Shown here: piece after piece, positions 52,810 to 60,303 of the stretch
Position numbering within the stretch: the stretch's first letter is position 1
How the letters are laid out: every line of letters begins with the position of its first letter
Source of the DNA: Mycobacterium palustre
GTDB taxonomy: Bacteria > Actinomycetota > Actinomycetes > Mycobacteriales > Mycobacteriaceae
Length of the DNA: 64,000 nt
Direction: 5' to 3'
Assembly: GCF_002101785.1 (NCBI RefSeq)
Contig: NZ_LQPJ01000109.1
Span: forward strand, 1 to 64,000
The notes under the pieces: generated by a model
What the model saw: the letters and a program-made list of their open reading frames with translations, nothing else
Database searches by the model: none
Told to the model about the DNA's origin: nothing
Made by a program: the position numbers and the translations under genes

Positions 52810-54237
52810 TTAGAAGGGCGGTGGCTCGTAGCTGGCCGCGATCCGCTCGGCGCGCCGTGCCGCCTCCGCGGCGATCCGCGCTTCGTTGACGCCGCGCTCC
52901 CAGCTGATCCTGGCGGCCCGCTCCTGGGCCCGGGTTCGCCGGCGGGCCGGCATCATGAGGCCGCGGTTTTCCGCCGGAGGGGGGTCCGTCGGCAACACCA
53001 GCGCTCCCGTAGGGACGGCCAGGGCCGGAAACAGCAGGCTCCCACCGGGTTTGGTGGCGTATTCGCGGCCCGAGGGTGATGTCCAGACCACGGTGCCGTC
53101 GGGCTCCTGTCGGTCTCGCCACCCATCCGGGCCGACGTGGAACGTCTTGAGAAGGTGGTGATAGCGACACAGCAGTTTGAGATTCGACGGATGGGTGGGA
53201 CCCAGCGGAAACGGCACGGTGTGGTCGATGTCGCAGAATTCGGACGGCTCGTCGCAACCGGGGAAGCGGCATGTCAAATCACGGAACCGCACGAATTCGG
53301 CCAGCGCCGTCGACGGTCGATAGCCCGACTCCGCCACGCCCGGCGGGATCCACAGGGGCCTGATTCTGGCGAGCGCGCCCATCTCACGCAACAGCTCTGC
53401 GGGCAATGGGCCATGCCCGGCCAGGTAGCCGGGCGCTTCCGAGTCGCCGTTGACGGCCGCCTGCTCGGCGAGCACATGGATCACCAGGTTGCCGCTTGTC
53501 GGGCGTAGGGGCGCAGTGCATTCCGCCCTGCCGCACTGGCAGCCCAACACCTCGGCCCCCAAGGCCAGCGCACCCAAAGCATCGGCGCGACGCTGAGCTT
53601 TCGTACGCGGGTCGTCCGGGCATACCGTGGCCGCCAGCGCGTCCAGCTTGTGATCGAGGGCTACGCCGTCGGTGGCATGCAGTTGCGCCCACACCCCGGC
53701 GAGCCCGGGATCGGTGCACGCGACCTCGACATAGCGGTCCTGGTTGCGCGGGCCCGGCACCCGAACTCCCGTCGGGTCATAGCGCGCGACCCACATGTCG
53801 ATGCGCTCGGCAGTCTTGGGGCCGGACAAGCGCATCCACTTCGGGGCATGCCGCGCGACCGCGGCATCGATCCGGGCGATTACCTCGGCATCGTCGATGT
53901 TCTCCGTCCGCGTCACCAACGCTGCCACCAGGCGGAAGTCGATATCGCCGCGCGCGAACACCTCCGCCACCCGTGGCAGCCGCTCACGCAACGCGATCGC
54001 ATGGCGCAATCGACCACGGGCGCGACCCCGGCTGATCCGCAGCGCTGCCGCGACCTCCGCGACGACGTTCTCGTGCCCGTCGACGACCCAACTAAACCGC
54101 TCGACGTCATCCTCCGGCGCCCGGCGTGCGTACAGCTCGCCGATGGCCGCGAGCTCGCGTGCGGACGCCATGTTTTGAGCGCGCCCGGCATCGGTGATGG
54201 CGTCCACCACCGCGGCATCGGACATTGCTTCGAACAT
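52810..54237 (-). CDS. 13E12-family protein: DUF222 plus HNH endonuclease
   Basis: A 475-residue member of the mycobacterial REP13E12 family. The N-terminal DUF222 helical domain spans about residues 1-300. A C-terminal HNH nuclease motif follows: CRFPGCDEPSEFCDIDHTVP with two zinc-type cysteines and the catalytic DH, then NLKLLCRYHHLLKTF. These repeats occur in many mycobacterial genomes and one carries the phage phiRv1 attachment site in M. tuberculosis. The role is unknown. The ATG at 54237 is favoured; a GTG at 54267 would add ten residues. Its C terminus is rich in Arg and Ala. It marks the left part of the accessory island. Confidence 0.88.
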   Translation of the reverse strand: MFEAMSDAAVVDAITDAGRAQNMASARELAAIGELYARRAPEDDVERFSWVVDGHENVVAEVAAALRISRGRARGRLRHAIALRERLPRVAEVFARGDIDFRLVAALVTRTENIDDAEVIARIDAAVARHAPKWMRLSGPKTAERIDMWVARYDPTGVRVPGPRNQDRYVEVACTDPGLAGVWAQLHATDGVALDHKLDALAATVCPDDPRTKAQRRADALGALALGAEVLGCQCGRAECTAPLRPTSGNLVIHVLAEQAAVNGDSEAPGYLAGHGPLPAELLREMGALARIRPLWIPPGVAESGYRPSTALAEFVRFRDLTCRFPGCDEPSEFCDIDHTVPFPLGPTHPSNLKLLCRYHHLLKTFHVGPDGWRDRQEPDGTVVWTSPSGREYATKPGGSLLFPALAVPTGALVLPTDPPPAENRGLMMPARRRTRAQERAARISWERGVNEARIAAEAARRAERIAASYEPPPF

Positions 54238-54325
54238 GTGTTCGAGATTAGTTGACTCCACTGACACGTCCGACTTTCAGTTCGGTGAACTGCGGCGCTA
54301 CTGGCTCCCGGCTAGGATCGGCCCG

Positions 54326-54625
54326 ATGGTATTTGCGATGGAGCCGGCTGCCGTGGGGGCTTCGGCGGCGACCCAGGCGGATTTGGCTGCTCAAACAGGT
54401 GCGGATGCGGCCGCGGGCGCTGCGACGTTGCTGGGAGCCAGGCCGATGGGCGTCGACGCTGATTCGGCGGCCTTCGCCGCGGCGCTGGCCGCGGTCGGTG
54501 CGGCGTTTCTCGTGACCGCTGCTGAGCATGCGGCGGCACGGGCTTTGTTCTCTGACGCCCAGTCCACGGCGGCTGCGACCACGGCGAGTAGTGAGGCGAT
54601 CCGCGCGGCGACCTTGTCGCTGTAG
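54326..54625 (+). CDS. Small PE-like ESX substrate upstream of toxin
   Basis: A 99-residue Ala-rich protein with two predicted helices separated by RPMGVDADSAAFAAAL, matching the pattern of short PE-type proteins (EPAAVGASAATQADLAAQ start). It lies 16 bases before the PPE toxin gene, the usual PE-then-PPE order, so it is probably the secretion partner that pairs with the PPE domain. It contains no tyrosine, so the usual YxxxD/E secretion signal is not present in its standard form; an FSD motif lies near the expected position. The ATG at 54326 is the start that matches the PE fold. Confidence 0.72.
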   Translation: MVFAMEPAAVGASAATQADLAAQTGADAAAGAATLLGARPMGVDADSAAFAAALAAVGAAFLVTAAEHAAARALFSDAQSTAAATTASSEAIRAATLSL

Positions 54626-54641
54626 CAGTTGAGGGGTTCTG

Positions 54642-56594
54642 GTGGCGCATCCGTGGCCGAGTTTTAGCCCGGAGGCCAACTACACGTCGTTGATGTCGGG
54701 GTCGGGTCCGGCATCGACGTTGGCGTATGCCGAGACATTGAGCGCCCACGCGGCGAATTTGCAAACGGTGGCGGCGACGTCGACGGCGACCGGTTCGGCG
54801 ACCTATGGCACCAGTTGGCAAGGGGCTTCCGCGGGGGCCTCGGCGACCACGCAGACCGCGCTGGACACCCAGCACGAGCTACTGGTCGTGGCGCTAACGG
54901 AAAAGGTCCCGCATGTGGCGGCGGCGGCCGCCGCTCACCAGACGGCGTTAGCGTCGATGGTCACTGCCGAGCAGGCCGTGGCGAATCGGATGGAGGAGCA
55001 CGCCGCGGAGCAAATCAACCTGATCACGTTGGGCGCCATGACCCCGCGGATCGCGGCTCTGAATTTTGAGTATTACGGGCATATGTGGCCGCGCAATGCC
55101 GCCGCGGGCGCGGCGTATGGGGCGGCGTTGCGGGCGAGTACGGCGGCGATCATGGTTCCGTTTCCGCCGGCGGTCCCCGGAGGATCAGCGGTGGCGCCTG
55201 CTGTCGCCGCGGCGGCGTTGGCCGAAAACGCAGCCGTGAGCGCTGCCGGTGCCACGATGCAGGCCAGCGAGCAAGCCGTGCAGGCGGCGATCACGCCAGC
55301 CGCGGCCGCACAACCCTCTGCCCGGACGGTGACCGGGGCCCCGCAAGCTCCGACGGGAATGTTCGCCCGGCCTCCGCAGGCCGAAACCGTTGCCGCGCCG
55401 ACGACGGGCGCACCCCCCGGGCCGGGCCTGACCCCCTCCCTGGTTGACCAGGCATTGATGTCGCGAGCCGAAACCCTAAGGCCGCCAACTGGATCGGCTC
55501 CAGGGCCAGGTGGTGTCGCCAGCGGGTATCCGGGCGCGGGATTCACCAGCTATCTCCGGCCCACCGGCGACGGTTTCACCCCTCCAACCGACGAGCAGCT
55601 CAGCAGCGCGCGTCCTGGCATGCTTAACGCCGTCGAGCTGCGCTGCCCCGTCACTGCCGCGCCTCTTACGGCCGCTCAGCCGCTGGCCTACGTTCCTCCC
55701 GAACCGTCACGTCCCACCGTCGCTTCCACGCCATCGCAACGGCCCCAGCTAGATTTTGGCGGCCCCGCGCACAAGCTGAACCCCCCACCGCCGCCACAGC
55801 TTCCACCGGCATCGCGACCGCCAGCTGCGCCGCAAAGCGGCCCGCCGGGGCCGCCTCCCGATGGCAACGGTCCTAGCGGCCTCGGCGCCCAAATGCTGGG
55901 GTCCGGACCGGGACAAGCGCCTCAGGCGCCGCCCTTCCCCATTCCGCTTGATCCGCGACCGCCCGTTCCGCCGCCTCCCCCTCCGTCACCGGGCGAACCT
56001 CCGCTACAGCCCCCGTCTCCTCCCGCATGGGCCAGCCCGCCGATACCGAAATCGGTGGAGGCGGCGCAAAAGGCATACCAGGATTTGATAAGTGCTATCG
56101 AGCATCACAATTCGTGGCGTCCGGACCCCACTAATCTGGAAGCGGTGAACGCCTACAACCAAGAGGCGTGGACATACAACGCATGGAAGGACCAACTCGA
56201 GAGACAATTAAATTCGTCAAACGCGCAATACACGCCCGCCAAAGACGCTGTACGAACGGACATACCATCCTGGACACAACCGGCGCCGGAGCAACCACAT
56301 CAGCCAGGTCCGCAGGTCCCGCAAAAGGTTCAGGAAGTTCTTAAGCAGATAGATGAAGGAAAGTGGCCTCAGGCGGCGAACGCGCCGGGTACTAAAGGCG
56401 GGCGTCCTTACGAGAATGAAGATCAACTTTTGCCGACCACCGATTCATCCGGCAAGCCGATCACCTATCAAGAGTGGGACGTCAATCCGAGAGTCCCTGG
56501 TCAAGTCCGCGACGACGAGCGCATCGTTACGGGCAGCGACGGGTCGGCGTGGTATACCTCAGATCACTACGGCACATTTCGGCGGCTACGATGA
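54642..56594 (+). CDS. PPE protein with C-terminal barnase-type ribonuclease (polymorphic toxin)
   Basis: A 650-residue secreted toxin candidate. Residues 1-180 form a PPE domain (FSPEANYTSLMSGSGP, GTSWQGASAGA and the FEYYGHMWPRNAAAG segment). Residues 190-465 are Ala/Pro-rich, ending in proline-only runs. Residues 470-521 are a helical pre-toxin segment (KAYQDLISAIEHHN, AYNQEAWTYNAWKDQLERQL). Residues 566-650 match barnase: EDQLLP, YQEWDVN with E611, R623 and R627 in RDDERIVTGSDG, and H642 in TSDHYGTF, equal to barnase E73, R83, R87 and H102. GTG 54642 follows GAGGGG. The stop overlaps the start of the barstar-like gene. The last third is poorer in G+C, suggesting transfer of the toxin module. 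Confidence 0.88.
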   Translation: MAHPWPSFSPEANYTSLMSGSGPASTLAYAETLSAHAANLQTVAATSTATGSATYGTSWQGASAGASATTQTALDTQHELLVVALTEKVPHVAAAAAAHQTALASMVTAEQAVANRMEEHAAEQINLITLGAMTPRIAALNFEYYGHMWPRNAAAGAAYGAALRASTAAIMVPFPPAVPGGSAVAPAVAAAALAENAAVSAAGATMQASEQAVQAAITPAAAAQPSARTVTGAPQAPTGMFARPPQAETVAAPTTGAPPGPGLTPSLVDQALMSRAETLRPPTGSAPGPGGVASGYPGAGFTSYLRPTGDGFTPPTDEQLSSARPGMLNAVELRCPVTAAPLTAAQPLAYVPPEPSRPTVASTPSQRPQLDFGGPAHKLNPPPPPQLPPASRPPAAPQSGPPGPPPDGNGPSGLGAQMLGSGPGQAPQAPPFPIPLDPRPPVPPPPPPSPGEPPLQPPSPPAWASPPIPKSVEAAQKAYQDLISAIEHHNSWRPDPTNLEAVNAYNQEAWTYNAWKDQLERQLNSSNAQYTPAKDAVRTDIPSWTQPAPEQPHQPGPQVPQKVQEVLKQIDEGKWPQAANAPGTKGGRPYENEDQLLPTTDSSGKPITYQEWDVNPRVPGQVRDDERIVTGSDGSAWYTSDHYGTFRRLR

Positions 56595-57100
56595 CTGTGA
56601 ATCTAGATGACTTCCTTCTGCAGGCCGCTGATCAGGGACCCTGCGTGGGCGTACACGCCGTGACACCCGCGCCGCTTGTGCCACCACCCAGAGTCCAGCT
56701 TCGCAACATTAATGGGGCGCACATCGGAACGCTCGATGCTCTTTTTGCCGCCTTCGCCGAGGCCTGGCATTTTCCGCCGCGATTCATGGACCACCCGAAC
56801 AAGGATGCGTTCAATGATTGGATGCGTGACCTGGACAATTTGGTTAACGTCGATTTGCGTAAACCCCCTGCCCGGGGCTACCTGACACACATGACCAATG
56901 CGCACATGTTCTTGGTTGAACAACCTGAAATTTTCCGCTGGTTCGCCAACAAGGTGCCATTTTATAGGGATTATTATCGTGACGGAGCGGATCCGCCTGC
57001 GGCCTTCGGCCTGTTGCTTTCGGTTCCGGGCGGTCAGCTTGCTAAAGTTCGTGAACGGTGGCTTGCCGTCGGAACTCAAATTGCGACAGTTACTATTTGA
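56591..57100 (+). CDS. Barstar-like immunity protein
   Basis: A 169-residue protein, about twice the length of barstar. Residues 39-80 match barstar: NINGAHIGTLDALFAAFAEAW, then NKDAFNDWM with D72 and D76 at the positions of barstar D35 and D39, the two residues that bind the barnase active site. The extra C-terminal region may stabilise or extend the contact. The ATG overlaps the stop of the toxin gene by four bases (ATGA), so inhibitor and toxin are made together. There is no export signal, so it should protect the cytoplasm before secretion. It converges with wzm 87 bases away. Base composition is poorer in G+C than the core genes. Confidence 0.85.
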   Translation: MTVNLDDFLLQAADQGPCVGVHAVTPAPLVPPPRVQLRNINGAHIGTLDALFAAFAEAWHFPPRFMDHPNKDAFNDWMRDLDNLVNVDLRKPPARGYLTHMTNAHMFLVEQPEIFRWFANKVPFYRDYYRDGADPPAAFGLLLSVPGGQLAKVRERWLAVGTQIATVTI

Positions 57101-57187
57101 GCAGATCGCGGCCGAGATCAGCGACATGATGCCGACGGCACTGCAAACTTCCGTTCCTTCCCAGGCGCATTTCTGACGGGGCGGCCC

Positions 57188-58018
57188 TTACACCCAGTAC
57201 GGCACCCTCGCCCGATACTGCCGCATCCCGAACGCCGCCAATATCCAGCCGACAAGTGTCAGCACCACGACGACGACCCAATGCCGCAGCTCCTGGTGCG
57301 CTCCCAGCAGCGGCGCCCGCACGATGTCCAGATAGTGCAGCAGCGGGTTGAGCTCGACGATCTTCGACCAGCGCCCGGCGCCCTGCTGCCGCAGGGTGTC
57401 GTCGTTCCAGATGATCGGCGTCATGAAGAACAGCAGCTGCACCACCGAAAACAGCAGCGGGCCGATGTCGCGGTAACGCGTGGCCAGGATGCCGAAACAC
57501 AGTGACACCCATATGCAATTGAGCACGATCAGCCCCAGCGCGGGGATCACCGACAGGTCGGCCCACGACCACGGCTTGGGGAAGATGATCGCCACGACGA
57601 TGTAGATGACGATGTTGTGCGCGAACAGGATCATCTGCCGCCACACCAGCCGGTAGACGTGCACCGAGAGCGGGGTGGGCAGCTGCTTGATCAGCCCCTC
57701 GTTGGCGACGAACACGTCGGAACCCTCGATGATGGCGGCGTTGATGAGGTTCCAGATGATCAACCCCAGCGTGACGTAGGGCAGGTGCACGGCCAGGTCG
57801 AGGTGGAACAGCTTGGAATACAGGCCGCCCATGGCGACGGCGGTCGTCCCGGTGGCGATGGTGATCCAGAACGGTCCCAGCACCGAGCGGCGGTAGCGCT
57901 GCTTGATGTCCTGCCAACCCAAGTGCAGCCACAGCTCGTGCCGGCGAAACCCGTCGACCAGGTCGCCCCGGGCGCGGGTGAACGTCCGTGATTGGGCAGC
58001 GGCGTCGTAGAACGTCAC
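57188..58018 (-). CDS. wzm: Galactan exporter ABC permease Wzm
   Basis: A 276-residue ABC-2 type permease, Rv3783, with six hydrophobic helices (for example LGPFWITIATGTTAVAMGGL, then MILFAHNIVIYIVVAIIF) and the conserved WQDIKQRYRRSVLG cytoplasmic start. With Wzt it moves lipid-linked galactan across the membrane. The GTG at 58018 overlaps the glfT1 stop by four bases (GTGA), which fixes the start and rejects the longer frame to 58663. It is the last gene of the wzt-glfT1-wzm block and meets the island convergently. Confidence 0.95.
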   Translation of the reverse strand: MTFYDAAAQSRTFTRARGDLVDGFRRHELWLHLGWQDIKQRYRRSVLGPFWITIATGTTAVAMGGLYSKLFHLDLAVHLPYVTLGLIIWNLINAAIIEGSDVFVANEGLIKQLPTPLSVHVYRLVWRQMILFAHNIVIYIVVAIIFPKPWSWADLSVIPALGLIVLNCIWVSLCFGILATRYRDIGPLLFSVVQLLFFMTPIIWNDDTLRQQGAGRWSKIVELNPLLHYLDIVRAPLLGAHQELRHWVVVVVLTLVGWILAAFGMRQYRARVPYWV

Positions 58019-58929
58019 GTAGCACCTCCCGGCTTCCCGAACCGCTCGCGACGCCCCAAGCGCCGCAACCGAACCCACTCCAGCAGGCCCTTGGGGTCGC
58101 GCCGCGTCACCACGAAGAACCAGCCGAACCGCACCCACTCCTGGAACAGGAGCTTGCGCAGGCCCGGCTGCGACAACACATAGCCGCGGTTGCGATAGGT
58201 GAAAAACCGCTTGGTGGGGTCGTCGGGGTACTGGGTGTGCATGCGCCCGCCGAGGATGGGCTTGAACTCGTCGGATCCGCAGGGGTGCAGGTAGATCGCG
58301 TCCAGGCAGGTGCCAAACGGCAGGCCGGAGCGCACCAGCCGGCGGTGCATTTCCACCTCGTCGCCGCGGACGAAAAGCCTCAAATCGGGCACGCCGACAG
58401 CCTCGAGGGTGGACGCCCGGAACAGCGCGCCGTTGAACAGCGAGGCGATCCCGGGAAGCAGGTCCTGACCGGGCTCGGTGCGCAATTCGCTTGTGCGCCT
58501 GCGCCATACCAGGCCGCGGCGCAGCGGAAAGGCCAGCCGCTCCGGGTCGTTCATGTCGCACACCATCGGTGACACCTCGGCCAGGCCGTGCTTGTCGGCA
58601 CAGGCCAGCAGGGTCGCCAGGACGTGCGAGTCCTCGGGGCGCCCGTCGTCGTCGGCCAGCCACACCCAGTCGGCGCCGTGGGCCAGGGCGTGCAACATGC
58701 CCAGCGCGAAACCGCCTGCGCCGCCGAGGTTTCGGCGCGAAGCCAAGTATGTTGTCGAAATGGGCTGTCCGGCAACGAGATCCCGGACGCGGCCGTCACC
58801 GACGAAATCGTTGTCGACCACGATCAGATGATCCGGCAGGCGGGTCTGGCCGCTCAGCACGTCCAGCGACTTGGCCAGCTGGTCGGGGCGCCGGTGGGTG
58901 ACCACGACGGCGCAGATCGTCTCGCTCAT
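58015..58929 (-). CDS. glfT1: Galactofuranosyltransferase GlfT1 (galactan initiation)
   Basis: A 304-residue GT2 enzyme, Rv3782, that adds the first galactofuranose residues to the rhamnosyl linker. Seen are the GT-A start ICAVVVTHRRPDQL, the metal aspartates of WVWLADDDGRPEDS, NLGGAGGFALGM, and the RGDEVEMHRRLV acceptor region. The ATG at 58929 overlaps the wzt stop; the longer frame to 59064 is rejected. It is coupled by stop/start overlap to both wzt and wzm, so initiation and export are co-produced. Confidence 0.96.
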   Translation of the reverse strand: MSETICAVVVTHRRPDQLAKSLDVLSGQTRLPDHLIVVDNDFVGDGRVRDLVAGQPISTTYLASRRNLGGAGGFALGMLHALAHGADWVWLADDDGRPEDSHVLATLLACADKHGLAEVSPMVCDMNDPERLAFPLRRGLVWRRRTSELRTEPGQDLLPGIASLFNGALFRASTLEAVGVPDLRLFVRGDEVEMHRRLVRSGLPFGTCLDAIYLHPCGSDEFKPILGGRMHTQYPDDPTKRFFTYRNRGYVLSQPGLRKLLFQEWVRFGWFFVVTRRDPKGLLEWVRLRRLGRRERFGKPGGAT

Positions 58930-59729
58930 GGCTGCCCGGCCGTCTCGGCCAGCACCTCGCGCACGTGGCGGGCCGCGTCCTCGCCCTCGTAGGCGCGGAC
59001 CACCTCTTCGATCCCGCCCGACATGCGGATCACCCCGTGGTCGATCCACATCGCGGTCTTGCACAGCCGCGCCAGGAATTCGTTGGAATGGCTTGCGAAC
59101 ACCAGAATCCCGGACCGCTCGACCAGGCCCTGCAGCCGCGACTGCGCCTTCTTCATGAAGTCGGCGTCCACCGCGCCGAGGCCCTCATCGAGCAGCAGGA
59201 TCTCGGGGTCGATGCTGGTGACCACCCCCATGGCCAGCCGCACCCGCATCCCGGTGGAGTAGGTGCGCAGCGGCATCGACAGGTAGTCACCCAGCTCGGT
59301 GAACTCGGCGATCTCGTCGACCTTGGCCATCATCTGCTTCCGCGTCTGTCCCAGAAACAGCCCGCGGATGATGATGTTCTCGTAGCCGGAGATCTCCGGG
59401 TCCATCCCGATCCCCAGATCGAAGATCGGCGCCACCCGCCCGGTGACCTTCGCCCACCCGCGGGTGGGCTCGTAGATGCCCGAAAGCAGGCGCAGCAGTG
59501 TCGATTTGCCGGCCCCGTTGTGGCCGACCAGCCCCACCCGGTCGCCCAGCTCGAGCTTCATGGTGATGTCCCGCAACGCCTCGACGACGACGACGTTCGA
59601 GTTGTTGCGGCCGATCGTCCCGCCCGCCCTGCCCAGGACGGCCTTCTTCAGCGACCGCGCCTTGGCGTCGAAGATGGGAAACTCCACCCACGCATCGCGC
59701 GTCTCGATGTGAGGACTTGGACCCGGCAC
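58926..59729 (-). CDS. wzt: Galactan exporter ATPase Wzt
   Basis: A 267-residue ABC ATPase, Rv3781, of the polysaccharide exporter type. The Walker A motif is G69-HNGAGKS-T77, the signature is YSTGMRVRLAMG, and Walker B is ILLLDEGLGAVD. There is no long C-terminal carbohydrate-binding domain, as in exporters of lipid-linked glycans without a capped end. It powers export of the galactan precursor with Wzm. It starts with GTG 59729, 11 bases downstream of the bpa stop. Confidence 0.95.
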   Translation of the reverse strand: MPGPSPHIETRDAWVEFPIFDAKARSLKKAVLGRAGGTIGRNNSNVVVVEALRDITMKLELGDRVGLVGHNGAGKSTLLRLLSGIYEPTRGWAKVTGRVAPIFDLGIGMDPEISGYENIIIRGLFLGQTRKQMMAKVDEIAEFTELGDYLSMPLRTYSTGMRVRLAMGVVTSIDPEILLLDEGLGAVDADFMKKAQSRLQGLVERSGILVFASHSNEFLARLCKTAMWIDHGVIRMSGGIEEVVRAYEGEDAARHVREVLAETAGQP

Positions 59730-59740
59730 CGTGCGTCCGC

Positions 59741-60280
59741 TTACAGGTACTGCCCGGTGCCCGAACCGTGGCCCGACCGGCTGATGCCCGGCGGCAGCGC
59801 GCCGGAGCGCATCTGCTCGAGCTGGGCCCGCGCCGCCATCTGCTGCGCGAACAGCGCGGTCTGGATGCCGTGGAACAGTCCCTCCAGCCAGCCGACCAGT
59901 TGGGCCTGCGCGATGCGCAGCTCGGCGTCCGACGGCGCGGCACCCTCGTTGAACGGCAGGGTGAGCCGGTCGAGCTCCTCGCGCAGCTCCGGCGCGAGGC
60001 CTTCCTCGAGCTCGCGGATGCTGGTGGCGTGGATTTCGCGCAGCCGGTTGCGGCTGGCCTCGTCCAGCGGTGCGGCGCGCACCTCCTCGAGCAGTTGCTT
60101 GATCATGGTGCCGATCCGCATCACCTTGGCCGGCTGTTCGACCAGGTCCGTCAGGGACCGCTCGTCGGAATCGTCGCCCTCCTCCGATTGGCGGATCGCC
60201 ATCATCCGCGGGTCGACGCCGCCGATGACCTCGATGCCGTTGTCGTCGGGGCCGTCTGGGCCGCCACTGCCGTTACTCAA
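59741..60280 (-). CDS. bpa: Bacterial proteasome activator Bpa (PafE)
   Basis: A 179-residue protein, Rv3780, forming a dodecameric ring that opens the 20S proteasome independently of ATP. A helical core (KVMRIGTMIKQLLEEVRAAP through AQMVGW-like AELRIAQAQLVGWLEGL) is followed by a flexible Gly/Ser region and the C-terminal GQYL, the tail that docks into the proteasome alpha ring. The start is a TTG: an in-frame TGA lies two codons upstream, and no ATG exists before the conserved core. It lies between the galactan genes and the Rv3779-type gene and is probably not functionally tied to them. Confidence 0.93.
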   Translation of the reverse strand: MSNGSGGPDGPDDNGIEVIGGVDPRMMAIRQSEEGDDSDERSLTDLVEQPAKVMRIGTMIKQLLEEVRAAPLDEASRNRLREIHATSIRELEEGLAPELREELDRLTLPFNEGAAPSDAELRIAQAQLVGWLEGLFHGIQTALFAQQMAARAQLEQMRSGALPPGISRSGHGSGTGQYL

Positions 60281-60303
60281 CTCAGTTCACCGTCCTCGTG
60301 CGT

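Noticed and set aside
57188-58663. Wzm as a 491-residue protein
   Set aside because: The extra N terminus is a shadow of glfT1; the GTG at 58018 overlaps the glfT1 stop and gives normal Wzm length.
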